A stretch of DNA of 64,000 bases, taken from Merluccius polli. Lineage: Eukaryota > Chordata > Actinopteri > Gadiformes > Merlucciidae. The translations under genes and the position numbers were made by a program. The notes under the pieces are model-generated. The model was given only the letters and a program-made list of their open reading frames with translations, made no database searches and was not told where the DNA came from. The stretch covers positions 77,001-141,000 of the forward strand of contig JAOPHQ010002874.1 of NCBI GenBank assembly GCA_030340625.1, read 5' to 3'. Positions within the stretch are counted from its first letter, which is position 1. Every line of letters begins with the position of its first letter. Positions 1 to 9,331 of this stretch are shown here, piece after piece.

Positions 1-32
1 GTATTTTCTGTGTCATGCCAGATTAATAATAT
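1..32 (-). repeat. Dispersed repeat split by retrotransposon 1, left piece
   Basis: This matches the reverse complement of 50908-50939. It joins 5368 onward once the element and one ATAT copy are removed. The repeat continues left of the window. Confidence 0.85.
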
Positions 33-384
33 TGTGGCGACGGCAAGGAAGGAGTGAGACAGGAGCCCAGGTTTAGGTTACGCAACTCCCGTGCCCCATA
101 CACCGCACGACCCCGGGAGTTGCCTTTATTTGAACACGCCCACACAGACAGAAACACAGCACACCTGACGATCATAACGAACACCCTCACTCACGGTCAT
201 AACAAAACACTGCATACATGGAAACACACACACAATGACACACAATCAGTACTCCCCAATCACCAACCCCACAGGGATTCTGGGGCGCCGATATAGTCCA
301 AACCCCACCAGGTTGCACCCCCAGAACCCCTTGCGCCCATAGGGGGCATGGCCGTGATCGCCACACCTGGCCACGATCGCCACA
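33..384 (-). repeat. 3' LTR of retrotransposon 1
   Basis: This is a direct copy of 5012-5363. Read on the minus strand it starts TGTGGCGATCG and ends CGTCGCCACA. An AATAAA-type polyadenylation signal lies on the minus strand near 126-131. Differences from the partner LTR that I see are in the GTTACGCAAC block (about position 80) and in the CCACGATCGC block (about 374). Confidence 0.94.
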
Positions 385-400
385 CAGCCCCCCCCTGAGG
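385..400 (-). promoter_or_regulatory. Polypurine tract of retrotransposon 1
   Basis: The minus strand carries a run of eight G just inside the 3' LTR, separated from the LTR by CTG. This is the expected position for the plus-strand primer. Confidence 0.6.
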
Positions 401-402
401 GG

Positions 403-2331
403 TCAGTCGTCCCCGACGGCCCCCTCACCCGACACATAGTCCCTCAAGTGTTCGGGCGGCCGGCGCCGCCGGGTAGGCCGCTGGATCCTTCCGGGAGTGG
501 CAACCGCGGGGCCAGCGGCCCCGTCAGGGGCAGGGCAGCCAGCAGGGGCAGGGGAGCCAGCAGGGGCCGGGGGGCCCCCCGTTCCGGCCCCCTCCTCCTC
601 CGCAACAGCGGGGGCGAGGGGGCGGTACGGCGAGAGCCTGTCCCGATGCAGCACTACCACCCGGCCCCGTCCCGGCATCCGCAGGCGGTAGACGACCTCG
701 GACACTACTCCAAGGATCTCCCCAGGTCCCTGCCAGTGGCTCCGCAGCTTAGGGCAGACCCCCCTCTTTCGCACGGGGCAGTACACCCACACCCTGTCCC
801 CGGGTATGAACGCACGGCCCCTACAGCGTGTGTCATAGCCCCTCTTCTGCCTCACCCCAGAGGCAGCCTGAGCCTGGCGGGTGTAGTCGTGGACCACCAG
901 CAGGCGATCCCTCAGTCGGCGGAAGTACTCCATCGCCGCACCCCCGGCAATCTCAGGTTCGGGCGGGGACCCGAACACCAAGTCCACCGGTGTCCGGAGC
1001 TCCCGCCCGAACATGAGGGCCGCTGGCGTGCAGTGGCTGGTCTCCTGCACCGCCGTCCGATAGGACCACAGGACCAGGGGAAGGTGGCGGTCCCAGTCCC
1101 GTTGGTGCTGGCTGGTGAGGATGGCGAGCTGGGTGGCCAGGGTGCGGTTAAACCGCTCCACCAACCCGTCGCTCTGGGGGTGGAGCGGCGTCGTCCTTGT
1201 CTTATGCACCCCCAGCCGCCGGCAGACCTCCCCAAAGACCTGGGACTCAAAGTTCCGGCCCTGGTCGCTGTGGAGCTCCTCGGGGACCCCGAAACGGGCA
1301 AACACCTCCTCCACCAGCTTCTCCGCGGTGGTGGCGGCGCCCTGGTCCGGCACCGCATACGCCTCGGGCCATTTAGTAAAGTAATCCATGGCCACGAGGA
1401 CGTAGCGGTTGCCGGAGTCGGTGACCGGGAATGGCCCCAGGACGTCGACCCCCACCCGCTCCATCGGTGCTCCCACCAGGTACTGCTGGAGCGGGGCATG
1501 GGAACGCTGGCCAGGCCCTTTCTGTGCAGTGCAGGTGTCGCAGCAGTGGACGTGGAGCTCAACGTCCCGCCGAGAGCCTGGCCAGTAGAACCGCCCGCGC
1601 AGGCGGTGCAGGGTCTTGGAGTTCCCGAAGTGCCCCGCTCCCACCGAGCCGTGGACCAGCTGCAGTACCTGGGGACGAAGCACACGGGGAACCAACAGCT
1701 GGAGGATGTCGCCCTTACCCCGGGGCTCCTGCCACCGGCGGTAGACCACCCCGTCGTGGAGCTGGAAGCAACCCCATTGGGAGTGGTAGGCCTTCACCTC
1801 AGCCCCCCGCGCCGACACCTCCGGCCAGCTGGGGCGCCGCCCCGCCTCCAGCCAGTCCCTCACCGCCGCCAAGGTCTTGTCGGCCCGCTGCTGCTGCTCC
1901 AACTGGCGCGCCGACAGCGGCAGCCACCCCTCAGCATCACCAGCGGTCTGGACAGCCCCTGGACTGGCCTGGACAGCCGCCACCACCGGAGGCTCGTCGG
2001 CCCGCTCCTCCTGCCGCCGGCAGTAGCGACACTCCAGGGCTGCACAGGGCCGTCGGGAAAGCGCGTCGGCGTTGCTGTGGAGGCGTCCCGCCCGATGCTG
2101 GATCTCAAAGTCAAATTCCTGCAGCGCCTCCAGCCAACGAGCCACCTGGCCCTCAGGGTTCTTAAAACTGAGGAGCCAGGTGAGGGACGCGTGGTCGGTG
2201 CGGACCAGGAAGCGCTTTCCATGCAGGTATGGTTTGAAATGCCGCACGGCCAGAACCACAGCCAGCAGCTCCCGTCGGGTCACGCAGTAATTGCACTCCG
2301 CCCGACTAAGCGTGCGGCTGAAGTAGGCCAC
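403..2331 (-). CDS. pol: Pol part B: RNase H remainder and integrase
   Basis: It opens in RNase H (acidic residues in RRELL near 19-23 and RTDHASL near 44-50). Integrase follows: zinc-binding H227, H234, C264 and C267, and a catalytic triad D296, D356 and E392. The last two have exactly 35 residues between them, the D,D(35)E signature. A GPY/F-like C-terminal block follows (WQGPGEIL), then a proline/alanine-rich tail. No chromodomain is evident. All key residues are present, so this half looks recently functional. It begins mid-domain because of the G-run frame change upstream; the GTG start is not real. Confidence 0.88.
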   Translation of the reverse strand: MAYFSRTLSRAECNYCVTRRELLAVVLAVRHFKPYLHGKRFLVRTDHASLTWLLSFKNPEGQVARWLEALQEFDFEIQHRAGRLHSNADALSRRPCAALECRYCRRQEERADEPPVVAAVQASPGAVQTAGDAEGWLPLSARQLEQQQRADKTLAAVRDWLEAGRRPSWPEVSARGAEVKAYHSQWGCFQLHDGVVYRRWQEPRGKGDILQLLVPRVLRPQVLQLVHGSVGAGHFGNSKTLHRLRGRFYWPGSRRDVELHVHCCDTCTAQKGPGQRSHAPLQQYLVGAPMERVGVDVLGPFPVTDSGNRYVLVAMDYFTKWPEAYAVPDQGAATTAEKLVEEVFARFGVPEELHSDQGRNFESQVFGEVCRRLGVHKTRTTPLHPQSDGLVERFNRTLATQLAILTSQHQRDWDRHLPLVLWSYRTAVQETSHCTPAALMFGRELRTPVDLVFGSPPEPEIAGGAAMEYFRRLRDRLLVVHDYTRQAQAASGVRQKRGYDTRCRGRAFIPGDRVWVYCPVRKRGVCPKLRSHWQGPGEILGVVSEVVYRLRMPGRGRVVVLHRDRLSPYRPLAPAVAEEEGAGTGGPPAPAGSPAPAGCPAPDGAAGPAVATPGRIQRPTRRRRPPEHLRDYVSGEGAVGDD

Positions 2332-4031
2332 CGCATGCTCCCCATCCCCCCCCCCCCCTGGGAGAGGACCGCACCCACCCCCACGTTGCTGGCATCGGTG
2401 TCGACGATGAAGGGCCGACCCGCGTCGGGGTACACCAGGACCGGAGCCTCGGTGAGGACCGCCTGGAGTCGGGCGAAGGCCGTGGCGCAGGCGTCGTCCC
2501 AGACGTACGGCCGACCCGCCTCGGTCAGGCGGTGGAGAGGGCTGGCGATCGTGGCGAAGTCCCGGACGAACCGGCGGTAGTACCCCGCCAGACCCAGGAA
2601 ACTCCGCAGTTCGCCGGCGTCGGTGGGGGTTGGCCAGTCCCGGACTGCTGCCGCCTTGGCCGGCTTCGTGGCTACGCCCCGCTCACTCACCACGTGTCCC
2701 AAGAACAGCGTTTCCCGGGTCAGCAGGGAACACTTGGCAGGGTTCAGCCGCAACCCAGCCCGGCGGATGGCGGCAAGAACCTCCCGCAGGTTCGCCAGCG
2801 CCCCGCTGAAGTCGCGGGCATGGACCAGCAAGTCGTCCAAGTACACCACACAACGACTCCGGGGAATGTCTGCCAGTACCATCTCCATCATCCGCTCGAA
2901 CGTAGCCGGCGCGTTGCACAGTCCGAACGGCATGACACGAAACTGCCACAACCCCTGCCCGATGGTGAACGCCGTCTTTGGTCTGGCCTCGGGGTCCAGC
3001 TCCACCTGCCAGTAGCCGCTACGTAGGTCCAGGGAGCTGAACCAGCTAGACCCCCCAATGTAGTCCAGGGCGTCGTCAATGCGAGGGAGCGGGTACGAGT
3101 CCTTCCGCGTGACCTCGTTGAGGCGCCGGTAGTCCACGCAGAACCTCCAGCTGCCGTCCTTCTTCTTCACCAGGACGGCCGGAGCCGCCCAGGGACTGGA
3201 CGAGGGCTCGATCACCCCCGCGGCAGCCATCTCGCGGACCTTGTCGTCAGCCGCCTGGCGTTTGGCCAGGGCTAGTCGATGGGGCCGCAGGCGGATGGGC
3301 CGAGCAGAGCCAGTGTCGATGGCATGCTGCACCAGCCCGGTCCGCCGGCAGTCCTCATCCCTAGCAGCAAAAATGTCCCCGTAGTCCTTGAGGACCAGCC
3401 GCAGCTGTTCGCTCTGCTGCGCTTCGAGGCCAGCCCCACTGCGCTCCCAGAGCGCGCGGACGGCCTGGACGGTCTCAGGGGAAGGGGAGGCGGCGGTTAC
3501 CGGCCCGCTCTTACAGCCAGGCCGCGGCCGGGGCACCCGGTCCGTAACCCGGCGATTGCTCGGCCGGCCGCCAGAGCCCCTGGATTCTCCCCGCCCAGAC
3601 TGGAGAGCCACGGTCTCGGCACCGATAGTGATGGCTGCACCAGCCACGTCCACCCTGACACCCCAGCGGATCAGCAGGTCCAGGCCGATGATGCATGGGT
3701 CCCGGATGTCGGCGAGCCAAAACCCATGCACCAGCTCCTGGTCACCCACCTGGACGACCAGCTGCTTCCTCCCCCTCATCCCGGCCTCCTGCCCCGTCAC
3801 GGTCGTCAGGCGACCGCTGGTCGCCGTCCACCCCCCAGAGAGTGCGCCGGTGGTGCCCGGAAGAACCCCCGGGCGCACCAGGGAGATGGTCGACCCCGTG
3901 TCCACCAAGGCCTGGCATGGTCGGCCGTCGAGCTTGCAGTGGAGGTAGAGGCCCCTGGCGCGGGCAGGCCTGCCAACCAGAGCGCACCGACCATGGAGAG
4001 GGGAAAGCGTACGGAGTGGTGGTCCCCTCAC
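2280..4031 (-). CDS. pol: Pol part A: protease, reverse transcriptase, start of RNase H
   Basis: The aspartic protease motif LVDTGS is at residues 42-47. The reverse transcriptase shows the KKDGSWRFCVDYRRLN block near 289-305, SLDLRSGYWQV near 333-343, MPFGLCNAPATF near 367-378 and the catalytic YLDD at 397-400. RNase H begins with the TDAS acid at 545-548. The true frame leaves this reading at the G11 run (2346-2356 on the plus strand); the last 20 or so residues here are out of frame and the domain continues in the next feature. The first codon is a GTG overlapping the gag stop, so it is probably reached by frameshift rather than by its own initiation. Confidence 0.88.
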   Translation of the reverse strand: MRGPPLRTLSPLHGRCALVGRPARARGLYLHCKLDGRPCQALVDTGSTISLVRPGVLPGTTGALSGGWTATSGRLTTVTGQEAGMRGRKQLVVQVGDQELVHGFWLADIRDPCIIGLDLLIRWGVRVDVAGAAITIGAETVALQSGRGESRGSGGRPSNRRVTDRVPRPRPGCKSGPVTAASPSPETVQAVRALWERSGAGLEAQQSEQLRLVLKDYGDIFAARDEDCRRTGLVQHAIDTGSARPIRLRPHRLALAKRQAADDKVREMAAAGVIEPSSSPWAAPAVLVKKKDGSWRFCVDYRRLNEVTRKDSYPLPRIDDALDYIGGSSWFSSLDLRSGYWQVELDPEARPKTAFTIGQGLWQFRVMPFGLCNAPATFERMMEMVLADIPRSRCVVYLDDLLVHARDFSGALANLREVLAAIRRAGLRLNPAKCSLLTRETLFLGHVVSERGVATKPAKAAAVRDWPTPTDAGELRSFLGLAGYYRRFVRDFATIASPLHRLTEAGRPYVWDDACATAFARLQAVLTEAPVLVYPDAGRPFIVDTDASNVGVGAVLSQGGGGMGSMRWPTSAARLVGRSAITA

Positions 4032-4960
4032 TGGGCCACTCCACCGCAGTTTCCCGCCGGCCGAAGGGGTCTAGCCCGTGGTGCCGGGGCAGGGCAGTCA
4101 CAGGCCAGATGGCCCGGTTCACCGCACCGGAAACAGCGCCGGTCACCTCCGGAGGCACGTCGGTCGGGGGATGGCGGCCGCTGCCGGGGGCGCTTTGTTG
4201 GAGTCCAGGCCTGGCAAACCTCCTCCCCGTCTTCCTCCGGCTCGCAAGGGACCGCCTGCCGGACGCGAGGCCGGGAGGCACCGGGCGGCTGCAGGCTGGG
4301 GTGGTCGGACAGCTCCTGTTCCGCCCGCTCCGCCTCGTCCAGCGCAGCCCCGAGGGTCGGGGGCCTGGTAAGGCGGACGTGCTGCCCTAACCGTGGCGGG
4401 GCAAGTCCCCGCAGGAAGGCGTGCAGGGCCAGGTCCTCCCTAACCGCAGCAGGGTAGGCGGGGTACCCCCGCTGGGCGTGTAACAGCACGTCCGCGGCGT
4501 AAGCCCCCAAGCGTTCCCCCTCCTGGCGGCGGCGCCCCGCCAGCAATTTCCGGCTGTGGTCAGCGGCCACCCGCTGGCCGAACCGCAGGTCCAACGCCCG
4601 GGTCAAGGCCTGGAGGTCCCGCTGGGCTGCTGGCCCCAGGTCCATAAGGACCTGCACCGCCGACCCCTCCAATGCCAGGGCAAGCTGGGTGGCGGACTCG
4701 TCCCCATCCCAGCCGTAATGCAGCGCGGCAATCCGGAACTGCGCCAGGTAGGGTTCCAGCGGCGTCGCCCCGGAGTACTTGGGCAGCCGGGCTCCCTGGG
4801 GACGGTGGACTCCGGCCAACCGCGCAATACCCCCGTCGGCCACCGGGGGTGCTGCGCACCAGTCGCGCCCGTCGCGACCGGCGACACGCCAGGAGCCGCA
4901 ACGCCGGGCCAGGCCTCCATCTCCTCCTCCTTGGGACGCGTTGCCATAGGCAATCCCCAC
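4028..4960 (-). CDS. gag: Gag polyprotein of retrotransposon 1
   Basis: The open frame encodes about 310 residues. A retrotransposon Gag core spans roughly residues 58-190 (hydrophobic helices around the YLAQFRIAALHYGW stretch). A zinc knuckle of CX2CX4HX4C form lies at residues 276-289 and should bind the element's RNA during particle assembly. The listed start is a GTG at the edge of the open frame; a likelier initiator is the ATG at 4983 in another frame (it would need one frame change), or gag may begin internally. The stop TGA overlaps the first codon of the pol frame, which lies in the -1 frame, consistent with -1 frameshifting or reinitiation. The C-terminus is proline/arginine rich. 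Confidence 0.8.
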   Translation of the reverse strand: MGIAYGNASQGGGDGGLARRCGSWRVAGRDGRDWCAAPPVADGGIARLAGVHRPQGARLPKYSGATPLEPYLAQFRIAALHYGWDGDESATQLALALEGSAVQVLMDLGPAAQRDLQALTRALDLRFGQRVAADHSRKLLAGRRRQEGERLGAYAADVLLHAQRGYPAYPAAVREDLALHAFLRGLAPPRLGQHVRLTRPPTLGAALDEAERAEQELSDHPSLQPPGASRPRVRQAVPCEPEEDGEEVCQAWTPTKRPRQRPPSPDRRASGGDRRCFRCGEPGHLACDCPAPAPRARPLRPAGNCGGVAQ

Positions 4961-4991
4961 TCGGGGAAAGTCCGCTTCTCCATGTCCTTTT

Positions 4992-5009
4992 ATCCCACTT
5001 CTGACACCA
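4992..5009 (-). promoter_or_regulatory. Primer binding site, tRNA-Leu type
   Basis: Two bases inside the 5' LTR, the minus strand reads TGGTGTCAGAAGTGGGAT. This is complementary, as far as I recall it, to the 3' end of vertebrate tRNA-Leu(CAA) including its CCA. It would prime minus-strand DNA synthesis. Confidence 0.8.
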
Positions 5010-5011
5010 AA

Positions 5012-5363
5012 TGTGGCGACGGCAAGGAAGGAGTGAGACAGGAGCCCAGGTTTAGGTTACACAACTCCCGTGCCCCATACACCGCACGACCCCGGGAGTT
5101 GCCTTTATTTGAACACGCCCACACAGACAGAAACACAGCACACCTGACGATCATAACGAACACCCTCACTCACGGTCATAACAAAACACTGCATACATGG
5201 AAACACACACACAATGACACACAATCAGTACTCCCCAATCACCAACCCCACAGGGATTCTGGGGCGCCGATATAGTCCAAACCCCACCAGGTTGCACCCC
5301 CAGAACCCCTTGCGCCCATAGGGGGCATGGCCGTGATCGCCACACCTGGCCGCGATCGCCACA
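5012..5363 (-). repeat. 5' LTR of retrotransposon 1
   Basis: Partner of 33-384 with the same 352-bp length. The minus-strand AATAAA is near 5105-5110. Transcription would start in this copy and run leftward. The right end abuts ATAT and then the split dispersed repeat. Confidence 0.94.
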
Positions 5364-5505
5364 ATATATTTGAATGTCTCGTCAATCTGTCTCGTTCTTT
5401 CATGCTTCCTTCTCACGCACGGGACCCGGCCGGGACCCCCACCTTGGTGGATCTTGGTCTTGAGTGGGGGTGGCCAATGGCCATCTTCACAATAGTAAAT
5501 AGTAG
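5364..5505 (-). repeat. Dispersed repeat split by retrotransposon 1, right piece
   Basis: This is the reverse complement of about 50785-50911 with a few substitutions and a short indel. It contains a short GC-rich core (CCCGGCCGGG region). The family is not recognised; no tRNA-like promoter boxes are seen. Confidence 0.85.
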
Positions 5506-5544
5506 TAATAGTGTAGTAATAGTAATAGTGTTACTATTGCGCTC

Positions 5545-5677
5545 TCAAAAAGGAGGACAAATACACGCCCGGCTTGATGCTGCGCCGGACGCCGGACAGG
5601 GCTGAAAAACCGGACACTCCGGCCTAAAACCGGACAGTCCGGCCTAAAGCCGGGCGCGTATTTGTCCTCCTTTTTGA
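5545..5677. mobile_element. Short MITE-like inverted repeat
   Basis: The 30-bp ends are inverted copies with a single mismatch (TCAAAAAGGAGGACAAATAC and onward, against the same read from 5677 backwards). The inside is GC-rich and carries two tandem copies of a 20-bp unit containing CCGGACA and TCCGGCC. Total length is 133 bp. No target duplication was identified. Confidence 0.7.
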
Positions 5678-5719
5678 ACCCGCGCCCCCCCGGGAGAGTG
5701 TCCACGCCCCCCCAGGGGG

Positions 5720-5760
5720 GATCAGAGGTTCTCAACCCCACCGGTTGAGAACCACTGATC
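5720..5760. repeat. hAT-like terminal palindrome
   Basis: GATCAGAGGTTCTCAACC faces CGGTTGAGAACCACTGATC with one mismatch. CAGTGGTTCTCAA is typical of hAT-Charlie ends, so this looks like two terminal pieces left back to back. Confidence 0.5.
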
Positions 5761-8700
5761 TAATCTAATCATCACTAATAGCTAAATCTTAGCAATATAT
5801 CCTAAAGCAGGGTCAGCTAAAATACAAAGAATACAAACAAATAAAAACAAACAAAGAAGGGGGGTTGGCACATGGGCATAAAGTTTGTCTCTGAGGTATA
5901 AAGAAATACTTTATTATCTTCTGCTGTAGGAGGTGAAAAAAAATCTAATTGTCGGGCTTCGATGTGTTACGGATATTTAAACTTCAAGCCATCACTACCG
6001 CCATTACATTTCACTACGTCCTGGTATTCCAAAGATTTACTGGCCTCATGGTTACTTAAACAAAATGTCTGTGCCTTTGGCAATATTCTACACCTCATGG
6101 CTTTCATTTTACTATCTTATATAAACATCATTGCATACAGTCCATTACTTAGTAATAGTAAAACAGAAGACATCAGTTCATCGTGAAGCTACTTGGTAAA
6201 TTCCTGCAACCCCAATATGGCTGCTCCCATTGGTTCTCCTACCAACGCCATGACCAAAGCTGAACACAGTGCAGTAGCAGCTGTAGAAAACACATTATTT
6301 GTTAAGCCATTTCAATATGTCCAGTATGGTGATATATGGTGATACACACAGCTATCTGTTAAGCATTACTGTCTCCTTTGAACATATTGTAAAATACAGC
6401 CACACAACAGTGTAAATATGGTAGTATAGTGAGAGTCAAGCAGAAAGAATAACTTTCTATTTTAAGGGCATTAATTAAGTAAATGAAAAACTGTTGACTA
6501 TCGAGTTAGAACGACAACAATGTATAACTCGGGCTGGTCCAAATGCATGTTTTTGAACAGGAGCAAACCTCCCTAAATGACCGTAAACAAGAAAGACATG
6601 ATGCCAATACCAGATAAATCCCGGGGCTGCTGCCTTTAATAGTGGCCGGGCCAGAAATTGCTACATGTTATAAGGATTAAGGTCATTTTTTTCCCTCTGT
6701 GAGTATTGACAAAAAATACCAGCAGTACTCTCTCAGCCACACCAAGCCAACCCAAAATAAGATCTAAGAGAGTGAAGGTTTTGGGTTGGACACTATGACT
6801 GCTTTTGAAGGGAAGAAAATTCCCCTCATTACAAAATGCATGACAACCTAGCCAGATATATCTTGTATAGGTAAGGCTTAATGTGGTGCGTCCACAGTAG
6901 TTTCCGCACAGAATCTGCTTTTTGCTCTGTGATCAAAAAATACCACTCATAAGGCCTTTGGCGGTGCCATTTTAAAACACTGAATACTCCCGACAAACCT
7001 CCAATGTGCAAAACATCCAACTTGAGTTGGGATTTCATTAAATTAAATGATTGAATGTCTTCCTAGTCAGTTAAGCAATGCTTTATCAGTCCCTGGTAGA
7101 ATTACACTTGTTTGTATGTATTCTCTTGAGCTTGCGTAAGATTTGTAACCATGCACATTATTTGCTTTGGAGTATTTGGAGTATGGAGTATACGAATGTA
7201 TATAACATATGTAGTCATCTACCCACCAAAAGCTTAAACACAATAATACAGTGCTGCATTTTTCTTTCAATCTCTAAGGTGCAACCACAAGATAAGCTGA
7301 TAGGACGATAGGATTTGACGCATACATCTTATTGGCTGAGTATTGAAGAGACTGAACTTTTATATTTGCATGTATGTGATTATGGTTTGTGAGGTACTAA
7401 AGCTTTGATAGCATAAAAAAAGAGTGAAATGAAGTGAGGCTGTGCTACCTCAGCAGTAACATAGGCAGGTAACCTCTAGTAATACCCAATCTGGTTCCCT
7501 GGGAACGGCCAAAGAAGAAAATGTCAGATTTGCATAAATGCTACAAAATGTTGTAATTTTTTTGTTTTCCTAGCTCCATATTCAAGAACGGGAGAATATT
7601 AAGCCCAGGATGGGATATTTGCACCCATTGTTTTTATTATTCATTGTTAATAAAGAACCTGAGGTTTTGGTAAAATAAAGGAGGAAATCCCATTATTAAG
7701 ATGGCTTTGTATGTACAAACTGATTTAAAGGGTAGTAAATTAGGTTATCAATGTCTGTGTTCACAATGCCTCACAGTAACAGTACAAGTCTTTGTATATT
7801 CAACTTTTAGTGCATATGCCAGCAAAGGCACTACACCTATAACCAAACAACTGTGTCTTAGAGTGGAGCGTTAAAAATCATCATCATTCTGTCAACATCA
7901 ACATTTTGTCTCCTTTTCTTCTCCATTTAATGTGTATTTCACAGATACAATTAATAAAGCACAGAAGCTCTTACTTTATTTACCTTTAATGGCGAGAATG
8001 TGTCAAACCGTTTGCCGCATATTTACACATTATAGTGTGTTATTATTGTTCATTAATTTGATGAGACGAGGGGATTTTAAAATATGGTGACATTTGGGGA
8101 GTTTACAGATATTATGTTAGCACAATCAAGATTGGCACATTACCAAGCAATACTGTCAGAACCTGTTTGGAAAGTCATTATTTTACTCTGTCAAATTTGA
8201 ACTTTTAAGCACGCGGTGTAGCAACCATTTAAATAAAAAATACTTCAAAAATTATCTTTTTATTTCACAACTTAGCTTTTCAAACAACAACAAATAATGA
8301 GCGTGGTCATTGGCCTATACACTTGCCACTTCGCTTGAGATAACCTCATATCAGCGGCAGACGAGTTTGGGTGGCTTCAGAACTGCCCCCCCCCCATCAT
8401 TCATTTGCATATTAGTTGCATTATACAACTTAGTTTAATGTTGCATCTAAGGTTAATAACGGAGAAAACATTTAGTTTTAGGTCCATCCATCTATCCTCC
8501 AACTTATTCATGGCCAGGATCACCAAGGCTAAAGCTAATCCCATCATGCAATATACAGTATATAAAGGCTCTGTAGCCTTTCCATTGCAGGGGCACATGC
8601 ACGCACACACACACACACACACACGCATGCACGCACACACACTCTCACACACACACTTAACGTCTCACAAATACACAGACAACAATCAAACAATATTTCT

Positions 8701-8958
8701 ATACATTTCTACATTCTCTGTTTGCTTGTTAGACAAGCTCTTGTGATGGTCATCGACCATTGTTAATTACCTTTTATAGTCGATACATCCAAAAAATAAA
8801 AATAACATTATAATATTACTCTGTACTGAAAATTAACATTAGCGGGAGCCCTAACTCCAAAGTCTGAATACAGGAATCAAACTGTAGGTGCAAAGCAACA
8901 ATGACACTTCTCACTATATAAAAAACACTCTTTATTTTACATCTGCATGAAAACATAT
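5761..8958. other. Non-coding, AT-rich stretch
   Basis: Only short chance open frames are present. I see no protein motif, RNA gene or clear transposon end. An interrupted CA microsatellite lies at 8605-8660 and a C run near 8387-8395. Confidence 0.6.
8605..8660. repeat. Interrupted (CA)n microsatellite
   Basis: CA dinucleotides are interrupted by GCATGCACG units. Confidence 0.9.
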
Positions 8959-8966
8959 ACTTATAT

Positions 8967-9323
8967 CAGGGATGTGCATAACTCACATTATTCATGGTCG
9001 AATAATCAGCAGGTGGTATGAGCGAATAATTAATTACTCGGATTTGCTGACAGGGTCAGAACACCTTAAAGGTACCAAATCCGATGTTCCTATATCCTAT
9101 TCATTTAGAACTAGATTCATATTGTTTGCACGGAGCAAAGCACACAGATTGCAAATGTAACACAGTGGCTGTATTTTCAAATAGGACTATTTTGGATGCG
9201 GAAATTCAAAAAACCTCAAAACAAATATTATGCAAAAAAAAAAGAAAAAAAGTTGACCCAAGAAAATCGATTTTACCGTCATGAAAGAATAACTGAATAA
9301 TCGATTATTCTGACCCATCCCTA
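8967..9323. mobile_element. hAT MITE with 8-bp target duplication
   Basis: The element is 357 bp. The left end reads CAGGGATGTG, the right end inverted reads TAGGGATGGG, and both are followed by AATAATC-type sequence. It is flanked by perfect 8-bp copies of ACTTATAT (8959-8966 and 9324-9331). It has no coding capacity, so it depended on an autonomous hAT transposase. Confidence 0.8.
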
Positions 9324-9331
9324 ACTTATAT

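Larger units (their letters stand above)
33..5363 (-). mobile_element. Ty3/gypsy LTR retrotransposon 1, nearly intact
   Basis: The element runs right to left: 5' LTR 5012-5363, primer site, gag, protease-RT-RNase H, integrase, purine tract, 3' LTR 33-384. Both LTRs are 352 bp, with termini TGTGGCGA/TCGCCACA, and I count two differences between them, so the insertion is recent. It is flanked by a 4-bp duplication, ATAT (29-32 and 5364-5367). Integrase follows RNase H, the normal gypsy order. The only obvious lesion in pol is a frame change at an 11-nt G run (minus strand) at 2346-2356. The body is much more GC-rich than the surrounding DNA. Confidence 0.95.

Noticed and set aside
448..2580. 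A 710-codon open frame on the plus strand
   Set aside because: It is antisense to pol of retrotransposon 1 and follows from the GC-rich codon use of that gene; it has no recognisable domain and its composition is proline/arginine biased.
3279..4457. A 392-codon plus-strand open frame
   Set aside because: Antisense shadow of the gag/protease region of retrotransposon 1.
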